Part shown: piece after piece, positions 32,640 through 44,700 of the stretch
How the letters are laid out: the number at the start of each line of letters is the position of its first letter
How positions within the stretch are numbered: position 1 is the first letter of the stretch
Source: Limonium bicolor
Taxonomy: Eukaryota > Streptophyta > Magnoliopsida > Caryophyllales > Plumbaginaceae
Reading direction: 5' to 3'
NCBI GenBank assembly: GCA_023374045.1
Contig: CM041776.1
Location: 276,605,039-276,669,038, forward strand
Length of the DNA stretch: 64,000 nucleotides
The notes under the pieces: model-generated
What the model was told of the DNA's origin: nothing
Database searches by the model: none
Seen by the model: only the letters and a program-made list of their open reading frames with translations
Position numbers and translations under genes: made by a program

Positions 32640-34290
32640 TTCGACTTTGGCTATCATCTCGGTGACATTTTTTCTTCTTGATATTGTTCTGTAAATCAGG
32701 TGCTTCTGTTATTATCACTTGACCCAATTTGACTGTTGATGGAAATTAGATAATCGTGGCGATTAATTTAGGCTTTATCGCCTGACCTAGTCCGAATAGC
32801 ATTTCGAGTTTGATGAAGCTGATCAATTTTGAGACTCATGAATGATTCGCAAAAGTTGTGCTTATGGATCCTACTATCGTTGACTCGTTTATTCATCTTG
32901 ACTATGGGCCCAGTTTTGCTGATATTTGATTCGAAATGAAGAAGCCCACCTGTTTTTCATATTGTTTGTGGGCTAAGAAAAGTGCGTCTGATTGGTTTGT
33001 CTGGTCAAATTGGCTCGAGAAACAATTATCATCATAGGCCCCTACCCCTCTTCCGGCCTTTAGGGACTTTGGGGCCATACATAATTTGGAATTGGATTAT
33101 CAGTTTGAAGTTGTGAAACTTGGGCCCGCTCCCTTCTAAAGTCTTTGGGTAATCGATATATGTATGTCCGTTTGTTCCCGTACTACTGTTGAGTATCATA
33201 TATTGCCAAGATTATCGGCTTCCAACTTTTCGATTTGGGCTGACTGATTACATGAGCTTGTCGATATAGAAGAAGAATGGGCCGGGGCGTATACATGTGG
33301 GCTTGTTCAACATCTGACCTTGTATTTTGACTATGCTCATGGACTTTCAATAATCAAATTTGGAGTAGCCGTCTATGGGCCTTGGTGGTATACTCGCTCT
33401 GCGACTTGGGCTGGACTTGATCGATGACCTTGGGGTGGTGCACTCCCTTTGGGCTCCGCTAAAACTTCTCTTGGGTTTGGAAATTTCAACTCATCTTTAA
33501 TTAATGCATCTGAATTATTTTGATCGCTAATTGCCTCTTGCGCATTGATTTGGTTTGGAAACTGATTTGATACTAGCATGTTTCTTGTCCCACCGTGCTT
33601 AGATAAGAACACGAATTGAGTGATAATTGCCCCATGCTATAATTGTGTAGATAAATCATTCATTGGCTGGATGGTCTTTATTAACTCTTCATCTTAGAGG
33701 GAAATGATATAAACCCTTTTAGGTATGATCCCGCATGACTCACAACCCATCTTTTGATACTACACTTTAGTTCGAGTCATAATCTAAGATGTTGAATTAA
33801 TCTGAGTAGCAGCCCCAGTGCCTGGTTTATCTTACAATTTTAGTATTTTGTTGGCAGCTTGAAACTCTTTCCTATGTTCTTGGTTGGGGTGTGGGAGATG
33901 ATTAGATTCCCCCCTTTCCTCCCATTGAGAGAGGCCGTATGATCCCATTGCACACACCCTAACCCCCTTACATTTCATTACTAATTAATCTCGTATCTCT
34001 TTGTCTGTGTTCCATGGCATGTACGTATTTCTTGAGGAACGAGGAATTGCTCGGGGATTAAGGAGCTGAACCTTGGCTTGGACTACCGGGACTCTCCCAT
34101 CAAACATAAAAAAAAAACGGTTGGTGTATCTCTTCGGATCCCCTTCAGCTCGAGTGAGGCGGCGTCGATGCGACCCCCCATAGCAGCTTGTTTTTTTTAT
34201 TATTCAAAACTTTAATTCTTATCATGAATTGTAACTTGTCTATTAATTGTGTTGCCTAATATAGTTTTGGGTTTTATAATTTTGTACATT
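32640..34290. other. Unassigned intergenic-like sequence
   Basis: About 1.65 kb of mixed composition with no repeat shared elsewhere in the window, no conserved coding motif and no terminal repeats that I can see. Short frames (e.g. 79 codons at 33373-33612, minus) have no supporting features. The stretch AGGAATTGCTCGGGGATTAA near 34043 resembles the region before a gypsy 3' LTR, but only weakly. Confidence 0.4.
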
Positions 34291-34689
34291 GTATGATTGT
34301 TGTTCTTCCGACTATCTGTTGTACATATTCTTGACTGCTTGCCTTTACATGTTCGATTCAATAATGCATTGGCCGTCTTCATTTATTTGTCAACTTTGTA
34401 TTATAAATTGATAGATCGGCTTAGCACAGGTGGCCATAGAATAGCTTTTAGGTTTGCCCACTTATTCTGGACACTTCGGGTCCAGTTTAGAAAAGCTTCT
34501 AGGTTCGGGGAAGTTCCTCACTCAAACGGGCCGTAGAGTTTGGTCGGTGTGGAACTCCCTTCCTTCATAAAATTTTCCAAACAATCCGTAATTGTCAGAA
34601 TAAAATTAACAATCAATCGATCATCCAATTCCAAATCAATTAAAGATCCAATGAGGCAAATCCCACTCCAAAGGCAATCTCTCACACTC

Positions 34690-35300
34690 TCTCACCAAAC
34701 ACACGCCAAAAGCAGGGGCGGGCACACGCGCAGCAAACACACGCGAAAAGCAAGCGCGCACACGCGCGCACCAAACACACGGCAAAGCAAGCGCGCGCAC
34801 ACGCGCCAGCAAACACACGCGAAAAGCAAGCGCGCGACACGCGGCAGCAAACACACGCCAAAAGCAGGGGCGGGCACACGCCGCAGCAAACACACGCCAA
34901 AAGCAGGGGCGGGCACACGCGCGCAGCAAACACACGCGAAAAGCAAGCGCGCGCACACGCGCGCACCAAACACACGGCAAAGCAAGGGCGGGCACACGCG
35001 CGCAAAACACACGCCAAAAGCAGGGGCACACGCGCGCAGCAAACACAGCCAAAAGCAGGGGCGGGCACACGCGCAGCAAACACACGCGAAAAGCAAGCTC
35101 GCGCACACTCTCACCAAACACACTTCAAATCAATCTCTCACACTCTCACCAAACACACTTCAAATCAATCTCTCACACTCTCACCAAACACACTCTAAAA
35201 TCAATCCCTCTCATACTCACTCATCAAACACACTTCAAAATCAATCCCTTTCATACTCACTCATCATACGCTCTCCAAAATCAATCCTCTCATACTCCAA
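34690..35300. repeat. CpG-rich minisatellite, 35-40-bp unit
   Basis: About eleven units of CAAACACACGC(C/G)AAAAGC followed by (A/G)(A/G)GCGCGCACACGCGC(AG) are bounded by AT-richer units CAAACACACTTCAAATCAA + TCTCTCACACTCTCAC on the right, with a trace on the left. The two unit types align along their length, so they are one repeat with two compositions. Long stop-free frames on both strands (259, 161, 143, 133 codons) come from the composition and are not genes. Confidence 0.85.
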
Positions 35301-35457
35301 AACCAGATATCCTTCATGAATTCTTCGAAATCAAAGCTCTTTGCACTCAACATTAAATACTCTTCATACACTCATTAGACACACTTCAACCTCACAAAGC
35401 ATTTAAAATGCTTCCAAAAGTTCTAAGATCAAACTTCAAACTCCTTCCAAACTCCAA

Positions 35458-35812
35458 TTGTCTCATAGATTCAAATCATCTTCCAATCCCAATTTCATAG
35501 GGTCCAACCCGGCCCAATTTCAAAGGTCCAATCCGGCCCACATTTCAAGGCCCAAATCCGGCTCATTATCTCCATTCGATCCCGGTTTAGTTTCAAATCC
35601 AATTCAACTTCAATTCCAATTCAAATTCAATTTCAATCCAATTCAATCCAACTCCGATCCAGAATCAATTCGATTTCAATCCAATTCAATTCAAAATTCT
35701 TTTCATTCCCTATTCAATTCAACTTCATTTCAATCCCGAATATTTCTAAACATCATAAATCTCAAATTCCGGAAAACTTCAATCTCCTTGAAGTCAAGCA
35801 TCTCGAATCTCT
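35458..35812. repeat. CAATTC-rich low-complexity stretch
   Basis: Degenerate TTCAAATCCAATTC-type repetition, strongest at 35590-35730. The stop-free reading (118 codons) is a composition effect. Confidence 0.6.
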
Positions 35813-35813
35813 A

Positions 35814-35995
35814 ACCGTCTCAACAGCTCAACAGACTCGACCGTCTCAGCAGCTCAACAGACTCGACCGTCTCAATAGCTCAGCAGACTCGAACGTCTCA
35901 GCAGCTCAACAGACTCGACCGTCTCAGCAGCTCAACAGACTCTACCGTCTTAACAGCTCAACAGACTCAAATGTCTTCGCAGTTCAACAGATTTG
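35814..35995. repeat. 26-bp tandem repeat, about seven units
   Basis: Unit CGTCTCAACAGCTCAACAG + ACTCGAC, repeated head to tail with few changes and decaying after 35940. Confidence 0.85.
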
Positions 35996-36306
35996 AACAT
36001 CTCAATAGACTCATCAAATTCAAACACCTCGAAAACCCTCAGCTCCTCAAAAAGCCGAACCCCTTGAAATTTGGTAATCCTTTCAAGCCCCAAATGTCTC
36101 ACAGACCCGAGCGTCTCACAGACGTCATCATTTTAGGATTTTGAATGTCCCACAGAGTCGAGCACCTCAAACTCCAAAACAAACTCGACAATCCATCAAG
36201 CCCCACGAAATGGCCACAAAACCCCATTGACCCCTCAAAGACCCAAAAGGTCAAAATCCTAATTCCTTCAAAAACCCCAAAACTCCCAAATCCCCAAAGG
36301 CACTGA

Positions 36307-36542
36307 ACTACGTAAGGTCTGATCTCAACAGGGAGTTGAGTACGTAGGCAACCCACACAGGGTGCGACCCCACATCAATCAAAATACCCTTTTGCACTCG
36401 ACTATCTCCCCTCCAAACAACAACTTCTAACCCTCGATCACCTCAAAAAGCCCAGCCATCCTAAAGGTCCCTGAACTACGTAAGGTCTGATCTCGACAGG
36501 GAGTTGAGTACGTAGGCATCCCACACAGGGTGCGACCCCATT
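36307..36542. repeat. Direct duplication with ACTACGTAAGG motif
   Basis: Two ~66-bp copies 164 bp apart, differing at a few bases. Confidence 0.8.
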
Positions 36543-37692
36543 TCAATCCAAAAAACCCCTTTCCCAACTCTAAGGCGGTATTCATGTCTGTCAAACATTC
36601 AAATCACCTCTGACTCCCACAAACCCTCGACTTCTTCAACTCTCAAAATCAGACTCCAAATCTTTCATTCTATACTCATTCGAATTCATCAATGCCCCTT
36701 CTTGGCACTAGCTTGGCAGAAAAGCTCGCCTCGTCCTCTCTTTCATCCCAATCCTATCCTTGGCTCTTAAAATGAATCTCTTTAATAGGGTTTTAAAAGA
36801 AGACAATCCCGACAATTGGAGACCGAGGTTTCCTCGGGCACCAATTCGAAGTCGTGGTCATTGCCACTTCTAAGGGGTGTAACCCAGTGCGAACCCACAC
36901 AGAATCTCTGGTATGATCAGATAAGCCCTATCCATAGGCAACAAATCACAGAGTCAATTAACGGTTCTTAGAACCCGATCTTCCTTCCTAGTATTCTTAG
37001 GTTAAACTAGGTGGCGACTCTAGTAAATTCCGCCCTTCGAGCATAAGTCCGCGTGGAGCCCATTGAGAGCGGGTGTAGTGCACACTTGCACTCTCCCTTA
37101 TGCTTTCTTGGAAAGATGGACGATAAAGTAGGTATTTGAGGGCTGCCATGAATAACGGGTTTTCACCCTCCACAGAATGGCATTTTAGGATCTAGGCTTT
37201 TCAGTCGAGAATCATATTTAGATAGACCCCCCCTCATACCGAAAAATCACCCTCCACACTAGTCTCTATTACAATGCCGGTATCTTTGGATACAAGTTCC
37301 CATAGCCACAATCTTACTTCTAAGTTATTATAGCTCATCAAGTGATGAATAAAGTAGTGGCATCAATATTAGCCCTCTTAACCTCCTTTCGTCATAATCT
37401 ACCCGCCATTCCTGGCCCTTTTCTTTGTGTATACTTTGAGTGTATGTTTCCAATATAACCGATCTTCTTAGGCCCTCCAACGTGAAAAGAAAATAACAGA
37501 AAATAAAATAACTGGTCTTCTGCTCTTACCACAAACAAGAAATGACAACTAATACTCTCAAGAACTGTAAAATTGGGTTTTGTTCACTCTACAGACTAGA
37601 AATTCTCAAGAACTCAATACTCTCATGTACTGTAACATTACATTCGATTTGGTTTTGTTCGCTGCACATACTCAAGAACTCCTAACATTATG

Positions 37693-38096
37693 TTACATTG
37701 GATTGGGCAGATTGAGGTTTTCATCAACTAACAAATTACTATTGCCTTGTCCATATTTGTGTGTCTTACCAACTAACCTAGCAATGTTGCTCCAGTCAAT
37801 ATGGGCGTCAACTAAGGCGGCATGCATGATTTCGACTTCCATCGTGTGCACATCCGGTTCCTCCCACTTATAAAAATGCAATACCCCGGTCTATACCAAT
37901 AGGCTCTGTCTGTTCGGTGAAGACCCATTACAGTCATTGCAGTTGATGTGGCTCTCCAAGATTCATCAGGGAATAATCCCCGTTGGCGAGCCAGCGCAAA
38001 ATCTTCCTCCTTGGTCCATCTTTCTTGTTGCGGCATTGTTAACATGTGCCAGGCAATGAGACAATCAAGTGTGTTACTATGTGAAAGAAAACACAT
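37693..38096 (-). pseudogene. Unidentified gene fragment, unit D (S2)
   Basis: Copy of 10838-11242. A one-base loss near 37890 splits the reading that is continuous in S1: TDRAYWYRPGYCIF in one frame, HFYKWEEPDVHT in the other. Confidence 0.45.
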
Positions 38097-38607
38097 TAAT
38101 CATCATACGATGATAATATAAGTAATATGCATATATAAACATCGTGATTTAATCTGGATAGATTTGAATTTAGCATCTTCATTCTTTTGGTATATATTTT
38201 TAAGAATAATAGACCAAATCCACAAAACAAAGTAATCATCTTGCAATCCAAGACCGCAGATGATCTGGACGAGGTCAAGTAATTGAAGTATCGGAAAACC
38301 CACTATGACATCCGAGCCGTAACTATTAACATCAGAGGAACGAAAAAAAGGGAGAAAATTGTTCCTAAAATGAAGCATCCTCCGATTCAACTAAATTCAA
38401 AAGATTAGCACCAATCCTAGAAAGACAGAATTCAAAAAAATCCAAGAAATCTATACATGAATATATAATGGTGAGTGTTGGTGTCAGTCCCAAAAGTACA
38501 CAGACCCTATCTTAATCTCTACGACTTACCCTATTTTGAGAGTCCCTAGTTATTCCTTCTTTTTCATAAGTTTTAACCACTGGAGACTTAAGAGTACTAG
38601 ACTTCCT

Positions 38608-39350
38608 CTATTTGATTTTCAAAGTAAGAGACTTATCCTTCATTCCTGATTTGAAAACAATGCCTTTACCTTCCTTCTGGATACACTTATTCACTGTAAG
38701 CTTATCATCATCAATAATCTGAGAACTCCCTGCCTTGCCTTCACCTCTTGCATCAGAATCAATACCAACATTGATGTTGCAACCCACTACCTGGTTGTAT
38801 TCCATAATGCTCTTGTTGTCTTCCATCAGCATGTCATCACCAATCACCAGCCTCATGTTGATAAGTGATACTTCTGCAAGAAAGAGCAAGATTTTTATAT
38901 TTTATTACTTCTTTGAAATCAAGAATTTAAATACTGACCTGGACGCCTCAGACGCATACAAATCTTTTCCTTAAGTAATCGGCACTCTGATCCATCTTTG
39001 CTTAAACATTATAAAGAGTGATAGCAACACTTGGCAGTTCGCAAACATTTTAAACTTGACAACCGTTGAAGAAGACTGAGCAGGAGCGGCTGATGCATCA
39101 TCACCTCCTTTCTTGAAAATTTCATCCACCATTTCCATGGTAGTCATGATCTGCTTTACGTCCAATATTTTGTTTGCGCATACCATTTCGCTGGGGCTGC
39201 CCTGCTCCTCGCTGAAACTCGACTCAAAATTCTCATCATCGTATACTCTCACTTCCACGTGACAACCATGAAAGAACCTGCACATCATTGCGTTCCAATC
39301 ATCCTGAAGAGCCTCTATAACACCCGATATGGGTAACTGTCCAGCAATCT
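38608..39350 (-). pseudogene. Ubiquitin-like domain gene fragment, units D/E (S2)
   Basis: Copy of 11754-12496 with the same 65-nt intron (38938-38874). Exon 1 keeps ILDVKQIMTTMEMVDEIFKK in frame but shifts frame near 39044 (KFKMFANCQV), before the MDQSVRLLKEKI part. Confidence 0.6.
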
Positions 39351-39358
39351 AGCTTCCA

Positions 39359-39525
39359 TGTGAAGAGCATATGTAGTTTAATATATGTATTGCTCGTCTT
39401 TAGTCTCCTAGGGAGTACTTATATATATGCTCTCATAGCTCTCTTCTGTAATGATGATACGCATTCTGTAATTACAGAATTACACCAATACAATAATATT
39501 TTATTTTCTCTCATGGTATCAGAGC
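39359..39525 (+). mobile_element. Copia-type LTR with primer site, unit E
   Basis: LTR 39359-39513, followed by TGGTATCAGAGC at 39514-39525. Confidence 0.55.
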
Positions 39526-39684
39526 AAGGTTGTCAAGGAGTTTCCCTTCAGTATTTTTTAGTTTGTACCAGTCTGTAGAGGCTGAGATTACTTGCCAAGG
39601 AGAAAATATAGTGGTGTTATGATGAGAGGCTGTCAAGATACTTATACGGTAAGTACAAAGATAACTCTCGAGCACAACCATCAC

Positions 39685-40556
39685 CACTAGAAATTTAAGG
39701 ATTACCAACAAAAATTAGAAATAATTTTTTTTGTCATGAAATTTTTTGTTGCTATGAATTGTAATTACCCACTTAATAGCAACAAAATTCGTCCATAATA
39801 TTTTTAGCAACAAATTAGTTAGAAACTATCAATAAAATAATTTAGCTACTAATTTGTCCTTGTGAATTCATCAATAAAGAAATTTTGTTACAATTAACAA
39901 CAAATTAGAAACATAATAAGTTTGAAACAAATTTAGTTATTTTGAAATTAGTACTGAACAATGTCCCTTAGAAACTTGATGCAAAACTTTGCAACAACAT
40001 TTGTACCAACATTAGTAATGAACAATGTCCCTTTGCAAACATGATGCAAAACTCTGCAACAACATTTGATTGGTAAGATTATTAAATTTTAGCAACACAC
40101 AGTAGATTACAAAATTTGTATCAACCAATGTTTGTGTTAATTGGTAATTTTAGAACAGTTGGTGAAGGGGTTGTAAATTTTTCAACATAAATTGCGTTGC
40201 TAATATTGCACACTAATTTGTTGTAAATTTTGCATTTGGATTTGTGTTGGTAATTTGGTAACAAAAAAAATCATTGCAAACTACAAATTTGCATTTGTAA
40301 TCGTGTATATATATATATATGGTTAATTTGTCTTGCTAAGTCATTAATTAGTTACATAATTACTTTGTTGATGAATTCACAATGGTTAATCTAGTGGCTA
40401 AATTATGCCGTTGTTAGTTTGTTACAGAATTATTGCTAAAATGTCGTATAAGAATTTTGTTGAGGTTATGTTGCAATTATGTAGTTAATTAAAAATCATA
40501 CCAACATAAAAATTTCTTGCTAAATTTTGTTGTTAATCCTTGAATTTTTAGTAGTG
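39685..40556. mobile_element. Non-autonomous CACTA element, unit E (872 bp)
   Basis: CACTAGAAATTT ... TTTTTAGTAGTG with CAC at 39682-39684 and 40557-40559. Confidence 0.82.
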
Positions 40557-40981
40557 CACCATGTTCCGAGACAACACTATTTTATGTTAGAAAACTATAC
40601 ATGTATCCAATACGACATAGTTTAATATATGTACTGCTAGTTTCTATTACAATGCCGATATCTTTGGATACAAGTTCCCATAGCCACGATCTTACTTCTA
40701 AGTTATTATAGCTCATCAAGTGATGAATAAAGTAGTGGCCTCAATATTAGTCCTCTTAACCTCCTTTCGTCATAATCTACCCGCCATTCCTGGCCCTTTT
40801 CTTTGTTTATACTATGAGTATATGTTTCCAGTATAACCGATCTTCTTAGGCCCTCCAACGTGAAAAGGAAATAACAGAAAATAAAATAACTTGTCTACTT
40901 CTATTACCACAAACAAGAAATGACAAGTAATATTCTCAAGAACTGTAAAATTGGGTTTTGTTCACTGCACAGACATGAAAT

Positions 40982-41377
40982 TCACAAGAACTCAATACTC
41001 TCATGTACTGAAACATTACATTCGATTGGGTTGGGCAGATTGAGGTTTTCATCAACCAACAAATTACTATTGCCTTGTCCATATTTGTGTGTCTTACCAA
41101 CTAACCTAGCAATGTTGCTCCAGTCAATCTGGGCGTCAGCTAAGGCGGCATGCATGATTTCGACTTCCATCGTGTGCACATCCGGTTGCTCCCACTTATA
41201 AAAATGCAATACCCCGGTTCTTACCAATAGGCTCTGTCTGTTCGGTGAAGACCCATTGCAGTCATTGCAGTTGATGTGGCTCTCCAAGATTCATCGGGGA
41301 ATAATCCCAGTCGGCGAGCCAGCGCATAATCTTCCTCCTTGGTCCATCTTTCTTGTTACGGCATTGTTAACATGTGC
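40982..41377 (-). pseudogene. Unidentified gene fragment, unit E (cut by Z LTR)
   Basis: Copy of 14133-14528, interrupted at the same base by the Z LTR, showing that the Z insertion preceded the S1/S2 duplication. Confidence 0.45.
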
Positions 41378-41731
41378 TGAAATACCCCTAACATTTAAAT
41401 AATTAAATATAAGTAAATAAATATTATTTGGGGAATTATAAATATTATTGGGGGATTATGAAACCCTAAGAAAGCATATAAACACATGGGCGTTAAAACG
41501 CACCTAAACTCCTTAAGGTCAAAAACGAGCGTTAAAGCCCGACCTTAAGATAAACAAGTTATATAAGCTATAAACTTCACATGAAGTTAATAAAGGATCA
41601 TTAAATGACCTTTAGAATACAGGACCTCATCTAAAACTGAGTGAAAATACAAAAATGCTCGGGAGTTCCCTTAAAGGCCCATAAGGCCCGAAAGTCCCGG
41701 AAATACATTATAGGATGAAGTAAAGCATTAC
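41378..41731 (+). repeat. 5' LTR of element Z, left part
   Basis: TGAAATACCCCTAACATTTA to GCATTAC, where the solo LTR enters. The last five bases (41727-41731, ATTAC) are the left target duplication. Confidence 0.88.
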
Positions 41732-44700
41732 TGAAATACCCCAAACCTTGATATGTGGTTTAAATATCAAACTATGTTATATAAAGGATAAAAAGTGCCT
41801 TAGAAACATCAGTGAACAATTTAAACCATAGTAAATGCAATAAAACGCTAAGATACAGTTTGAGCAAAAAAAACATGCTCTAAGCTATGAGTGAACTTGG
41901 TTAGGACCCAAAGAGCCTACCAAGACTTAATAATATTCAATTATGATCTAATAGGGCTAATTAAGTCCTTAGGAAACCTTGGTAGACATTGGAACCAAAC
42001 AAAACATAAATAAATATCTTAAAGTCAATAAGAGCAAAAATGTGCTCTAAGCTTGGGATAAATTTGTATAAGACCTAATGGTCATACCTATACCTTATAA
42101 ATATGTTAATGAACATATTAAATCAATTACCAAAGAAAACCAAGCTTGAAAACAAGTTAAAACACAAAAAGTGCTTTAAGGAGTCTTAAAGCACGTTTTT
42201 GAAAAATTGTCTTGTAAATGAGTTTTGAATGGCTAAATGTCCATCATTACTCTTTAATTAACATGTGTACTATATAGTATCACATTTGGAAGTCTATATC
42301 AATGGGAAATCAAAAATTTCACTTCTATGTGCCTTGTTTTTGTGAATAGTGATTTTTATAAGCTAGTTTGTAACATATGTTATCATAAGTAATTAAATTG
42401 ACAAACAAAGACTAAAATACCCTTAGTGATATAAAGGGGGCCGGTTTTTGTAGTAATGAGTCACCAAACATGTTAACTTGTTAAGTAAATAAAGATGACT
42501 CATGGGTTACTATTTGCTTTAAGTTATAAATATCTTCAAAAAGCAAAACCAATCTCATTTCTCTCATTTCTTTCTTCATTTCACACGGTTCCACTCTTTT
42601 TCAACCTCTCTTCTTCTTGTTCTCTCTCGGTAATACACCAATACCACCATTAACTCCATCTTTGAACCCTTGTAAAATCTAACTCACTTATCCAAATCAA
42701 AAACAAACACCACCATTCTCTTTGTCTCATCAAGCTCTTCAATTCTATCCTTTCAAAACTTCAAAAGCCCCATTTCGGTGCCATGGAGTTCCTCCATTGA
42801 AGGAGCTTGAGCTTGTCTTTCCACATATTATTGATCTCCTTTGCTTCTAGGTAAGGAATCTCAAAGAAAAATCAAGTTTCCTCCATGTTTTGTGGTTGAC
42901 CGAAAATACTCATTGATGGAGCTCTTTGTGTGACTTTGTTCTAGCTTCATTCCAATCTCTTATGGACTAGGTGGAGTCCTCTCTTCATAGATATTCAAGC
43001 TCTCTTCAAAGATCAAGGTAAAACAAGTACATTAATGTTTTTGAAACAATGTAAATCTAGGGTTTACAATGAGATGAAGCTTAAAGCTTGAATACTCATT
43101 ATGTTGTTTGTACAATGTATAGAACTTGACAAGGAATCAAATACCTTACCGGTTTTATAAGGAAACAAGAAGGAAGTTTGTTTGGAAAAGAGGTAAATAT
43201 ACTAGCCTAATGTTGTTTAATGCCTTAGGAGAAATGAGCTTATAATGCTTGTTAAAACTACCTAAAGAGCAAATGGTGAATGACTTAGTAAAGTGTTCTC
43301 AAGGAGACTAGTAAAAGAACATATGTCTTGGTGTATGTAATTGCAGGTCAAAGGCTTATATATTGTGGAAATTCAGTGTTTAAGATTTATGTTATTTAAG
43401 GGCCTAAGAGCCATGTTATTTAAGGGCCTTAGTGCCAAGCAATTTAAGTTATGCACTAAATTGTGATGTAGTGCTAAATGTGTGAAGTTTGTGTATAAAA
43501 ATGTGTTTGATGGGTTTTAGGTGTTCTTGAATGAAATAAGGTAAAAACCTAAGTGTTTGGATGTGAGAATATACAAGAGAAGTTATGTCAAAATTTAGGA
43601 AAATGTATAAGAAGTTCAAAGTGTTTTAAAGGAATTTTGGTGAACTAGGAAGTGTTCTAGAGTGTAATATGGATTTAGGCATTATTTTGGGGTTTTAGTA
43701 TATACCAAAGTCGTTTTGGACTTAAGTTGAGACTTAGGCAAACTTTGGTAAATTGAGGAGAAAGTGTAAGCTTGGAAAAGGAATTGTAAGAATGACATAA
43801 GGAGTTTTGATTTGTAAGAAAGGATGTTTGGATGATGATGTTTGTGTGGAAGATATGTCTTGGTATAATGGTTAGAACAGGCATGAAACATCACTTAGGA
43901 ACCTAGGAAGTAGATGCTATAAGTGTTGGAGGCTTTGGAGGAATTTGGCTAAGTGTTTAAGGGCTTGGAAATTGAGCATTTTGCCTTGTCCGAACTTCCG
44001 TCCGGACATGGAAGTTCGGACAGGCTCTGTTGGGCAAGGATCTGGCACACTCGAACTGTGTCCGAACTTGGGAAGTCCGGACACATGTTCGGACATGTGT
44101 ATTTAAAAGACGGGAAAAGTTTCTGGAACGGTCCGACCCAGCTGTGGGTCGGACGGCCAAAATTATGCAAAAAAAAACAAGACAATGTTGTAAGGAGAAT
44201 CAAAGTGATATTTTGGTATTAAAATATGCCTAAGTTTATGTATGAAGTTTGGGTAATCAATGGATGAAGAGAATAGATGAAACAAGACTTGAAAATGTCA
44301 TATTTGGGATTCTGTTATAGTGGTCCGGGACCTAGGTAGTGGATGATGTCCCGGACCATACACAAAAAAAGGGCCGAGAGTTTCACCAATGTTCTGGTCC
44401 GGGACTTGGGGTCAGTACAAGGTCCCGGACCAATCTGTAAAATCACCCGAGAGTTTCATTAAGTGTTGGTCCGGGACTTAAGGTAAGGACCAAGTCCCGG
44501 ACCACTCTAAAATTGTTGTTTTAGGTTATTAAAAGATGTCTAATGATGGGGATTGATGGATAATGATGTTATAAGGTTGTGTAGGACATGTTAGGTGAGT
44601 TATAGTCACAATTCGGTGGGTGAAAAGTTGAAGTAAAATGAAAGAGTGAAACATGTTAAAAATGTAAAGTTATTTAACCAAGTTAACGGGGAAAAGTTAT

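Larger units (their letters stand above)
34291..37258 (+). mobile_element. Probable Tat/Ogre-type LTR and leader fragment
   Basis: The sequence has hallmarks I associate with Tat/Ogre gypsy LTRs and leaders: two copies of GAACTACGTAAGGTCTGATC ... GTACGTAGGCA ... CACACAGGGTGCGACCCCA (about 36307-36372 and 36471-36542), and TTAAACTAGGTGGCGACTCT near 37012. It is truncated at 37258 by the S2 duplication junction. No protein domain is visible. The lineage call comes from memory of such motifs, not from a search. Confidence 0.4.

Noticed and set aside
33373..33612. 79-codon minus-strand frame in the unassigned block
   Set aside because: No homologous copy, motif, splice context or composition support.
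34540..35319. Long stop-free frames (259 codons plus; 161, 143 and 133 codons minus)
   Set aside because: They coincide with the minisatellite and its composition, appear in several frames at once, and have low-complexity Arg/Thr/Ser or Ala/Cys/Val content.
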